Assembly (NCBI RefSeq): GCF_010093595.1
Contig: NW_022985455.1
Span: 743,053-807,052, forward strand
Origin: Mytilinidion resinicola
Taxonomy: Eukaryota > Ascomycota > Dothideomycetes > Mytilinidiales > Mytilinidiaceae
DNA length: 64,000 nt
Direction: 5' to 3'
The translations under genes were made by a program, and so were the position numbers. Below, piece by piece: positions 54,457-64,000 of the stretch. A model generated the notes under the pieces. It was not told where the DNA came from. It was given only the letters and a program-made list of their open reading frames with translations, and searched no databases. Position 1 is the first letter of the stretch. Each line of letters opens with the position of its first letter.

Positions 54457-57400
54457 ATGGCTGACGAAATCGTCATCGACAACCAGCTTTTTCATGACCG
54501 CCTGGGTTCTTTCATCACGAAATGGAAGGCGGAGAAGCGGTCGGGCAACGCGACCTTTGCTGATGTTGGCTCAATTGTCGTCTTGGTTGGCAAGGCGGGT
54601 GAGCCGGGATTCTACCACAAGCCAACAGCTTTCCAGGTATGTCTCAGTGGACGAGCAGCTACGAAAGAGCCGCGCTGACGATGAATATGTAGTTATGGCT
54701 GTTAGGCTACGAATTCCCTACGACCCTGTTTGTCCTCACCCCAGATATCCTTCGGATCGTCACGACCAAGAAGAAGGGTAATTATAACATCAAGCCTGGA
54801 GGTCAGATCGGAAGGCTAATACACGGCGTGGTACAGCGTCCTACTTAGAACCCCTCAAAGGCGGCAAGACAGCTGTGGAGATATACGTGCGAGGGAAAGA
54901 TGCGGACGCGAACGCCAAGCAGTTCCAAGACTGCCTTGAGCTGATAAAAACCTCTGGTGTATGTTAAGAACGCAATCAATAGACTCGTGAGCCTCTGCTA
55001 ATATCCTCCAGAAGAAAGTCGGCGTCATGACCAAGGACAATGCAACCGGTCCATTTGCCGAAGAATGGAAAACTGCGCTCGAAGGAATATCTAAAGATGT
55101 TGAACAGGTGGACCTGGGCCTCATCCTCTCGAATGCTGCCTTGGCTGTCAAAGACGAAAAAGAACTGGTATGATCACGCTACCATCATCAGGCCCAGAAA
55201 TAGCTAATGATTTTGCAGCGAACGATCCGCGATGCCTCACGAGCCTCTAGTCACCTTATGGCCAACTACTTCGTCGAGGAGATGTCGGAAATTCTCGATT
55301 CAGAGAAGAAGATATCCCACAAGGCTTTTTCGGACAAGATTACTGCAAAGTTGGACGACTCCAAGTTCTTCCAGAAAATCAAGGTCTCCAGCAGTTTCGA
55401 TCCCATGAATTTGGATTTCGGTCTCATGCCGGTGGTACAAAGTGGCGGAAACTACGACTTGAAATTCTTATCAGAGCCAAATGACCACAATCTACATACT
55501 GGAGTTATTGTGTCCGCTCTTGGTCTACGGTACTCGTCCTACATGTCCTTGATAGGCCGAACGTACATGGTGGACCCAAACAAAGCGCAGGAAAACTCCT
55601 ACAAGCTCCTTTTGTCCATACACGAGCTGGTCTTACACTCGATTAAGGACGGAGTCGTTGCCAAGGACATTTACAACAAGGCACTGAACCTCCTCAAGTC
55701 GAAGAAGCCTGATCTAGAGAAAAACTTCTTCAAGAATGTGGGCTATGGTATCGGAATCGAAAACAAGGACAACACTCTTCTCCTCTCTAGTAAAAACACC
55801 AGAACTCTGAAAGACGGCATGACTTTCTGCGTCACGACCGGCTTCAACGATCTCAAGAATCCGGATCCTCAAGACAAGAAGAGTAACGTTTACTCTCTGG
55901 TTCTCATGGATACCGTGCGGGTCACTGCCACTGATGCAGCTGTTTTCACCAAGGATGCACCTTCAGACCTGGAATCCGTGTCGTTCTTCTTCAACGATGA
56001 AGAGCCCGAAGCGAAACCCAAACCTAAGCGGGATTCTCGTATTGGGGCAGTCGCTCAAAAGAACGTCACGAAGACGCGACTTCGTGCTGAGCGCTCAACA
56101 AATCAAGATGCCGAAAAAGAGAAGCAGCGTCGGGAGCATCAGAAGGAGCTTCACGCGAAAAAGCAAAAGGAAGGCCTAGCTCTGTATGGCAAGGGCGCTG
56201 GTGCTTTAAACGGCACGGAAGAGAAAAAGTTCAAACGATTCGAGTCATATAAACGCGACGGTCAACTTCCTACCAGCGTTAAGGATCTAGCCATTCATGT
56301 GGATCGGAAAAACTTTACTATTCTTCTTCCAATCATGGGTCGACCGGTCCCGTTCCACATCAACACCATAAAAAATGCTTCGACGACTAGTGAAGGCGAC
56401 TTCATAGCGTTGAGAATTAACTTTCTATCTCCGGGACAAGGTGTTGGGCGAAAAGATGATCAGCCCTTCGAAGACCCTACTGCTCACTTCATCCGGAGTC
56501 TAACTTTCCGTTCTCGAGATCTTGATCGTATCGAGGATATCGCCAAGGCAATCACTGAATTGAAGAAGGATGTTGTGCGACGTGAACAGGAAAAGAAACA
56601 GATGGAAGATGTCGTCGAGCAGGACAAGCTGGTAACACTGAAGAGTAAGCTAACGCTTGCGTACACGCTGTTCACCAAACTAACAATGACTAGATCGCAA
56701 ACCTTACAATCTCGACATGATCTTCCTACGCCCTCCACTCGACGGCAAGCGTGTTCCTGGCACCATCGCCATCCATCAGAATGGTCTCCGTTATGTCCAT
56801 GGCGGAAATATGGGCCAAACTGTCGATGTTCTATTCTCGAACATCAAGCATCTTTTCTTCCAACCGTGTCAACACGAGCTAATCGTCATCATCCACATTC
56901 ATCTCAAGAACCCACTTATGATTGGAAAGAAGAAGGCTCGAGATATCCAATTCTTCCGCGAAGCAACAGAAATGGCCTTCGATGAGACTGGAAACCGCAA
57001 GCGACGGCACAAGTTCGGCGATGAGGAAGAGTTCGAGCAGGAGCAGGATGAGCGAAGGCGCCGCGCTGCGCTAGATAAAGAATTCAAGAGCTTCGCCGAG
57101 AAGATCTCAGATGCTGCCAGAGGCGAAGGCGTCGCTGTCGACGTGCCGTTCCGCGAACTCGGGTTCAACGGTGTTCCCTCGCGATCCTCGGTGCTCATCC
57201 AACCCACAACCGACTGCTTAGTCCAACTCACCGAGCCACCCTTCCTTTGCCTTACCCTCAGCGAACTCGAAGTTGTACATCTCGAGCGAGTACAGTTTGG
57301 GCTCCGGAACTTTGACATGGTGCTCGTGTTCAGAGACTACAACCGCACACCTGCGCACATCAACACCATCCCCGTCGAGAACCTCGAGGCCGTCAAGGAC

Positions 57401-57793
57401 TGGCTCGACAGCGTCGAGCTCCCGTTCTCCGAGGGTCCGCTCAACCTCAACTGGGCGCAGATCATGAAGACCGTTGTACAGGATCCGCATACTTTCTTCG
57501 TCGACGGTGGATGGAGTTTCCTCGGAGACGAGTCGGACGATGAGGCTGGCGAGGAGAGCGAGGAGGAAAGCGCGTTCGAGATGGAGAGCGAGCTCGAGGG
57601 CTCGGACGAGAGCTCTGAGGACGGCAGCGACTTTGACGAAAACGCGTCGGCCGAGGCGAGCGATGAGGCGAGTGACGATGATGAGGAGAGCGGAGGCGAG
57701 GACTGGGATGTGATGGAAAAGAAGGCGAAGAAGAAGGATAGGGAGGCTGGTCTTTCGGACGAAGAAGACAATAGCAGGAGGAGGAAGCGGTAA
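54457..57793 (+). CDS. SPT16: FACT histone chaperone subunit Spt16
   Basis: Six exons (54457-54636, 54693-54777, 54837-54958, 55012-55167, 55219-56644, 56694-57793) sum to 3069 nt, 1022 residues, as in other fungi. The order is an aminopeptidase-like N-terminal domain ([17 protein letters not shown] ... [19 protein letters not shown]), a dimerisation region, the middle PH-fold domain with [40 protein letters not shown] and [20 protein letters not shown], and a long acidic C-terminus (about 945-1005) ending in a basic tail. The N-terminal part lacks protease metal ligands, as expected. FACT loosens nucleosomes for RNA polymerase II and replication. Confidence 0.96.
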
Positions 57794-58449
57794 ATTTGAT
57801 CTCTGTGGGCAGGGCAGGGTTGGGTATGGAGGATACCCTTTTTCTTTGCGTGCTATTAGTGGGTTGGCATGGAGCTTGATAGGTTTGCTTTTTGCGTTTT
57901 GCGATTTCGCCCGGGAAGGAAGGGTGGAGAGACGGATTTGTTTTCCTAGCTGTTATTTTGCGGCCGCTGGGTGGCAACTAGGATCCCTTCTAAAAAAAAC
58001 CGGCTTCCTGACGTTAAAATGAAACTCACGAGGAATAAAACGGTGTGAGCTATTTGTAGCATCTTGACAGATCTTGACAGATCGTGAAGTGGTAAAAATC
58101 CAATTTCAACCCCTCTCGTTCAAGCTGTTATATTAGTTTCATGTCGTGACGGATTTGGGTTATGCACGAGGGCTATACTATTCAAGTCTCTCATTTGCGT
58201 CAAGTCGGGAATGGTGAGTGAAAAGATTCTTCCCTCTGGCAGTCCCCTCGCTTACGGCTTACTCTTTAGTGTAATCGCGTAGTTACTTCCATCCCCTCAC
58301 ATTTTCTTTAAGTGCCGCCTCTCCCTCCTCTCCCTTCTCTCAATCCTCGCTTAAATCACGTGCATCCGCTGTCCTTCCCCGTGGTACCTCTATTCTCCCT
58401 TCTTCATACAGACTTGGGTACCTACCTTTATTGATTGCCGCATCGTATG

Positions 58450-58989
58450 GGGACGTGATCCACGGCAGAATGCAACCACACCACCAATACGTCTCACTGT
58501 AGAACGCGCAATCGCCGCACCTTTGCTTCCCATCGCCCAGCTCCCCGCCCTCAAAGCCGCCCTCGCAACGCGCATCCTCGCCGTCCTCCGCGCGGTTATC
58601 GACAAACCGCTCGCGCTGGACGTGCTGGCACAGCGCCCGTGCCGCACCGGCTGGCCGAGCTATTGGAGCACACGCGGGGGGTTGCAGCTGCCGCGAGCTG
58701 AGCTACAGCGCGCCGAAACACTGCGGTGCCAGGCGAGGCTGGCGGGGTAGATGTGGTGGATGGGATTAAAGAGTGGGCGAGGGAGACGGAGCGGTTTCTT
58801 GGGGCGGTGGGGAAGAGGGGGGAGAGGAGCATGGGAAAGGTGTGGGGCAGGGAAGAGGGGGAGAGGGAGGGGGTGAAGGGAGATGGAGAAGGGGTGGAAG
58901 AGGCCGAGGGGGATGGGGTTATGGAGGATGCTGATGATGTGCTTGTGGAGAGGACGGGGGGGATGAGTGTTCGTAGTGAGGGATCGTGA
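58450..58989 (+). pseudogene. Possible decayed coding segment, unrecognised
   Basis: One frame reads LPIAQLPALKAALATRILAV then RAVIDKPLALDVLAQRP, an amphipathic helical pattern that looks coding. The likeness then breaks; a different frame continues GVDVVDGIKEWARETERFLG followed by a Glu/Gly-rich run. No ATG lies in frame upstream of the first block before a stop. Either introns not resolved here or frameshifts in a dead gene could explain this. No family is assigned. Confidence 0.25.
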
Positions 58990-61388
58990 AGAGGGCGGGA
59001 GCTTTCCGCTGAGTGTGCAATACAGTCGTTGTCGGTACATCTAATCAGTAACAACTCGATGCAGCAACTCCAATCTCTCTTCTCCCCAAGCAGCCGATCT
59101 TACCACTACGGGCACGTCGCCGGTGTCACGTACAAGCGGGGCGAGGTGCTCAATCAGACGGTCGAGGGCCTAGATGGCGGTTGCAAATGTATTGGCTGGG
59201 AGGTGGGATGACCACCTGCTCGATCAGACCAGGCGTGCGGCAGGGTGCAGAACACAGTTTGCTAGCAGAAGCGACAACGGCGATCTAGTGATAGGGGACA
59301 TGGCTTCAACGCCGGCGCAGAGGCTGGCGTGAGCATGAGGTCGTTGAGGCTTCCGAAGAATTGAGTTTTACCTAAGAAGCGCTGGGCTAGGAGCGTGGGT
59401 CTGGCCTGGAACTTCCGGGTTTTACGAGAGAAAGTAACGTGTCAGTTGGCAGGAGAATGACGAACCTATAGACCCCGTATTTCATTTGAAGGTCGGTCTC
59501 ACGTGATCCAATAGAGTACCCACAAGGCAATCTGGTTTTCAAGATCAGAACCCCACCCGAAAGATGGGCTCGGGAGAGCCTAGACAGCCGTGGAGAGAGG
59601 TGCCTGCAAAATGGGAGCATGATTGGGGAACCAGAGCGTGCCTGTCAGCGAAAAGTTTCGGGCAGATGCACAGCGTCAGCACTCTATACAGCGGGCCGTG
59701 CGTCTTCTCGAGCGCGCGTAGAAGATGCACCATGCAGCCGATCAACCTCCAACCCCGCCCAGCACCCTTCGCCGCGCCGCTGCGATACCAACAAGCAACC
59801 TCGGAGGTCGATCAGACAGCAGACAGCCAAGCCGAGATAAGAGACTTCATTCGACACCTTGCTTGGACGCAGCCTTGGCATGCTTGTTTCGATGCATGGC
59901 CTGACCCGCACGCCCATCACTCGCAGCGATCCGCCAAGAGCACAGCGGGCATGTCCGTCGCAGCGTCTTCGTGGTGTTTTGCAACTCGGGGAGCCACACG
60001 CGCGCTCCTGCCGTTCAGGGTCGCACCCGGAGCCGTGGGCGCTGGGTGCAGGTGGTGTGGCGAGTGGCTCACGGGAGAAGCGACGTGGAAGAAATTTCGA
60101 AGCTTGGGAGCTGAGCACCGACCTCTCGCCCGTCACGCCGTCGCCACTGACGCCTATCTCTGACGGGGCACACCATACCGCAATCAAGGTTTGGATAGCC
60201 GTTCACCAGACCCCGCCGCTGATGGAGGTGCCGCCCACGGTGCATGGAGGCGTAAGAGGCGCTCTGAGGTCGCAGTGGCTCTCGCAGTCGCAAGCAGCGA
60301 GCCTCTGCTGGAGGCCGTGCCAAGGCCAGGGCTTCTGGGAGGCCTGATGATAGGTCACAGCTGCTCGGGGTGACATTTGCAGCTGGGCACCAACCACGGG
60401 AGCCGCCTATTTTGAGTGCGTGCCGACGACCTTCCCGCAGCCGTTCGACGCCAGAATTCGACATGGGTGGCCTGGTGGGATGCTGCTCGCCATCTGGTCG
60501 CAACCGCCGTGAACACAAGCTGCGATATTTTGCGCCTCCTGCCAGCCAAGCCTCTGTCAGCGTCACACATCAGGGCATCGACTCCCGTTTGTTCACGCCA
60601 CGCCTCCCACGCGCAGGACGAATGTGATGCTCAACGAGCACGGCATCGTGGAGTTCAGTCCTGCTCGAAGTACAGCCGTTGAAAAGCGCCGTAGCTTCGG
60701 GTTAGACATGCGCCAGGGGCTAGAAGCTTGACTTCGCTGGCCCCGCTGGGAGATATGTCTACCCGCAAGCAGAAGGTGCAAGCACCAGGGCCCGGCCAAT
60801 TGAAGAGCACTTCTCACAGACCCATCTCGAACGCGTCTCGGCTGCCGACCGTGGCATCGCTTGACGCGGCGCGCCCTTGAACAAAAAGTGGCATTGCACG
60901 ACATGTCGAACCTCTGCATTTCGTTCACAAGCAGTCCACGAACATGTGCGGCGCTCTGTTCTAGAAGCTCTGGCTCTGGGCAAGGCACAGCCCCTCCCTA
61001 GGCTTGCTTGTCGACACTTGCGTGGCGCTGCTTGAGGTCATCCAGGACATATTAGAAATTATAAGACGAGGCCGCCCCAGACGGTACTATGACAGACTGC
61101 CACTTTACGTGCAAGGGACTGTGGCGAATCCAGATCGGGCCCCACTCCGAAAGCAGGGCCAATTCATCATGGCCTCCTGCCCGGCCAACCCTCGCCCCAC
61201 GTCCTCAAACGCAGCGCCCATCCGCAACGACGGCCATGGCATCAATTGGGCGCGGCCCGCTGTTTGCCGCTGGAGTCGTGATGGTCGCGCCTTCCAGATC
61301 ATCTGCGACCTTCCCAGTTCGGCACGCTGCCCTTGATAAGCTCCCTCTCTACGGTGCACGCGACCGCGGCCTATCACTCTCCAGTGCT

Positions 61389-61401
61389 TCAGAAGTATAT
61401 T
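61389..61401 (+). promoter_or_regulatory. AT-rich TATA-like site upstream of PTR2
   Basis: AAGTATATTAACC lies about 100 nt before the PTR2 ATG in otherwise GC-rich DNA, followed by a CT/CA-rich leader. Position fits a fungal core promoter. Confidence 0.3.
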
Positions 61402-61497
61402 AACCCTCCAGACGCCGGCAGCATCTGCTCTCCAGCGCGAGCCCGTCTCAATCTCCTACCAACATCTCCCCCATCAATCCACAGCACCGCCGCCACT

Positions 61498-63490
61498 ATG
61501 CCTGGCGACATCACTGACGTCGTACGTATCCTGCGTGGCATCGAGCTGTGCAACACCACTAACACTCCCTCAGTACGCGGGTGCAAGGCACGATCCTGCC
61601 CTGGCCGATGGCTCTGGCGACCCCCATCGCAGGTTGTCGCTCACTGACCATGTAACCGAGCCGCCGCCAGTCTTCGCCGGCGAGAAGATGCACCAGGCCG
61701 ACTACCTCGAGACCGATTCCACCCACTCCACCCTCCCCACCGAAGAGGAGCTCCACACGCTCCGCCGCGTGCCCGACAAGATCCCCCTGAAGGCCTTCAC
61801 CATCGCCTACATCGAATTGGCCGAGCGTCTCTCCTACTACGGCACCACTCAAGTCTTCGTCAACTTCATCTCCTCGCCGAACCCTGGCACCTCCACGGGC
61901 AAAGCCGTTAACCCAGGTGCTGCCGATGCCCAGCCTGGTGCGCTTGGCATGGGCCAGCAAGCCTCTACCGGCCTCACCACATTCAACCAGTTCTGGGTCT
62001 ACCTGGTCCCGCTCTTCGGTGCCTATGTTGCCGACACTTATCTCGGCCGCTACAAGACTATCGTGTGGTCCGTCCTCATTGCCATCATCGGCCATGTGGT
62101 CCTTACTGCCTCTGCTGCCCCGGCTGTCATCGAGAAGCCCCACAGCGCTCTCGCTGCCTTCATCATCGGCTTGATTATTATGGGCATTGGCACTGGCGGC
62201 TTCAAGCCCAACATCTCTCCCCTCGTTGCTGAGCAGATCCCCCGCGAGACCATGCACGTCAAGACTCTTCCCAAGACCGGCGAGCGCGTCATTGTGGACC
62301 CTGCCGTCACCACCGCCAGAGTCTACAACTGGTTCTATCTATTCATCAACGTCGGTGCTCTGATTGGCCAGCTCTCCATGGCCTACGCCGAGCGTTATGT
62401 CGGATTCTACCTGTCCTTCATGCTTCCCACCCTCTTCTTCTGCAGCACCCTCCCTATCCTTTACTTCTGCCGCAACATGTACGCCCGACGCGCTCCTGAG
62501 GGCAGCGTGCTCGGCCCTGCCGTCAAGCTCCTTCTTAGGGCTACCAAGGGTCGCTGGCACATTAACCCTGTCGCAACTTGGAAGCACATGAACGATGGTA
62601 CCTTCTGGGACACCGTCAAGCCATCCAAGTTTGGCGCCAACAAGCCCACCTGGATGACCTTCGACGACGCGTGGGTAGACGAGGTCGGTCGAGGCTGGGC
62701 CGCGTGCAGCGTTTTCCTCTGGGTCCCTCTCTACTGGATTACCTACAACCAGATCAACAACAATCTGACCTCGCAAGCCGCAACCATGTCTCTTCATGGA
62801 GTGCCCAACGATGTTCTCTCCAATCTGGACCCTTTCGCACTGATCATCTTCATCCCCATCTGCGATCTTTTCCTGTACCCATTCCTGAGGAAGCGCGGTC
62901 TCCGTTTCACCCCCATCAAAAAGATTGCCGCCGGGTTTTGGATGGGTTCCGCGGCCATGATCTGCGCTTGCGTTGTCCAACATTATATGTACGTCCCTCA
63001 TCTCCTCTTTGCGCTGAAACTATACTAACATTAAATCAGCTACAAAACCTCCACCTGCGGTTCCTACGCCGGCGGTGATGACTGCTCCTCCCCGATCAAC
63101 GTCTGGGCCCAGACCCCGTCTTACGTTCTGATTGCCCTCTCTGAGATCTTTGCTTCCATCACGACGCTCGAATACGGTTTCTCCAAGGCACCCAAGAACA
63201 TGCGATCGCTCGTTGCGGCCTTCGCCCTGTTCATGTCTGCCATCTCTGCCGCTATCGGCGAGGCCTTCGTCCCGCTCTCCACCGACCCCCTTCTCGTATG
63301 GAACTACGGCTCCATGGCTGTCATCTCATTCTTCGCTGGGACCATTTTCTACTTCCAGTACCGCAGCTTGGACCGCGAGGAGGACCACTTGAACATGCTT
63401 CCTACCGGCCACGTTGGCACAGCTGCCCAGCTCGAGGACGTGGAGCGGAGGCTGAGTGTGGTCAGTGTGAAGCACGAGGAGAAGATCTAG
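61498..63490 (+). CDS. PTR2: POT/PTR2-family di-/tripeptide transporter
   Basis: Three exons (61498-61521, 61574-62988, 63040-63490) sum to 1890 nt, 629 residues. The first exon codes only MPGDITDV; it is supported because no ATG lies in frame between it and exon 2. Family marks: AFTIAYIELAERLSYYGTTQ (ExxER-type motif ELAER), FNQFWVYLVPLFGAYVADTY LGRYKT, MGIGTGGFKPNISPLVAEQ, YNWFYLFINVGALIGQ (the FYxxINxG motif) and a second half with WVPLYWITYNQINNNL. These match fungal Ptr2 proton-coupled importers of di- and tripeptides at the plasma membrane. The cytoplasmic N- and C-termini are hydrophilic and may be regulatory. Codon use is strongly biased to C-ending codons, consistent with high expression. 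Confidence 0.95.
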
Positions 63491-63901
63491 ACGTAGAAGA
63501 GTTTGCAGTGGTTTTCTTATCTTAATGATATGCTCAGCTACGAGTCATGTGGGGAAGACAAAAAAAGTACTATGGTAATTATGGTAGACAAGTGCTACGG
63601 GAACGGACTATACCCTGAGAATATCAACAAATTTCACATTTCAATGATTGATTCTACCTTGCTGTCGCCGTGTTGATGCGTAGTCGGATACGAGCGAAAT
63701 GCCTTGTTCCATCTGCCGCTCTCACTTAGTCTCTTTCAGTCGTATACCAATAGTGACAGATTCCGGCATCAATGCTCTCACTTTCTATCCCTTCTATCAC
63801 TTCTTCTCTCGCTTGAAAAGCCCTTTGATTCCAATTCTGCCTTCTCGGCGCTCTTAACACTTCATTCATACTACATCCTGATCAAAACCTCGGGCAGAAG
63901 T
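63491..63901. other. Intergenic, PTR2 3' side and next promoter
   Basis: 411 nt with pyrimidine-rich runs near 63770-63815 that could be the leader of the next gene. Nothing else seen. Confidence 0.5.
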
Positions 63902-64000
63902 ATGACCATGACCTCACCCAGACACGCTCTCGAAGCACAGGTATGAGATCACCGCTCTTCTCGGCCCATCAATCATCTCGAAGCCGTGTATCTATCTCAT
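63902..64000 (+). CDS. Possible first exon of a gene running off the right edge
   Basis: ATG at 63902 begins MTMTSPRHALEAQ, then a good donor GTATGAG at 63941. The preceding 130 nt is pyrimidine-rich, like other leaders here. The rest is outside the window, so no product can be named. Confidence 0.3.

Larger units (their letters stand above)
57794..61497. other. 3.7 kb gene-poor stretch upstream of PTR2
   Basis: Unusually long for this gene-dense window. A perfect 10-bp tandem (ATCTTGACAG twice, 58061-58080) lies near the start. The part from about 59550 to 61300 is GC-rich with many short overlapping frames, none recognisable. The possible decayed coding segment is listed separately. No RNA gene seen. 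Confidence 0.5.

Noticed and set aside
973..59503. Repeated CACGTG (E-box) hexamers across intergenic DNA
   Set aside because: I counted about a dozen; a 64 kb sequence is expected to have about 15 by chance, so there is no enrichment.

Overview
The window is nuclear DNA of a filamentous ascomycete, most likely a Dothideomycete. The evidence is short introns (mostly 45-90 nt, GT..AG), genes packed on both strands with no operons, protein families typical of this group (Dal5-type, Vba-type and DHA1 transporters, a Gemin2-like protein, Ten1), and a small TA-flanked inverted-repeat element with an AT-rich core. I rebuilt exon structures by hand from splice signals and reading phase. All multi-exon models given as complete add up to whole codons except the Dal5-like gene, which carries an apparent 1-nt insertion.

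Layout. 1-6 kb: a UBX/UAS protein (cut by the left edge), a Rac GTPase and a Dal5-type permease, all on the minus strand. 7-19 kb: a secreted arylsulfatase, a Vba-type vacuolar MFS transporter, a zinc-finger-like conserved protein (minus), a DHA1 drug-type transporter and the mitochondrial copper chaperone Sco1. 19.7-20.1 kb: a MITE-like element. 20-28 kb: an unrecognised intronless repetitive protein, a Gemin2-like protein and a SET-domain protein. 29-38.7 kb: a 2-oxoglutarate/Fe(II) dioxygenase divergent from an FHA-forkhead transcription factor, then ESCRT-III Snf7 divergent from telomere protein Ten1. 39-46 kb: an OPT-family oligopeptide transporter, a long gene-poor stretch, and a nonsense-broken member of a fungal gene family. 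46.5-58 kb: an MCT-like transporter, exosome Rrp40 divergent from Hsp70-like Ssz1, and a mitochondrial carrier-like protein divergent from FACT subunit Spt16. 58-64 kb: a 3.7 kb gene-poor stretch, a POT/PTR2 peptide transporter, and the start of another possible gene.

Most genes are housekeeping (signalling, chromatin, RNA decay, co-translational folding, membrane sorting, telomere capping), mixed with at least six membrane transporters for nutrients, peptides, amino acids or drugs. I see no secondary-metabolite cluster, CRISPR, rRNA or tRNA gene, and no convincing new multi-gene system. The points most worth a second look are the MITE-like element, the 9-nt micro-exon in the Vba-type gene, the frameshifted permease, the nonsense-broken family member, the in-intron minisatellite of the sulfatase and the orphan protein with an internal duplication.
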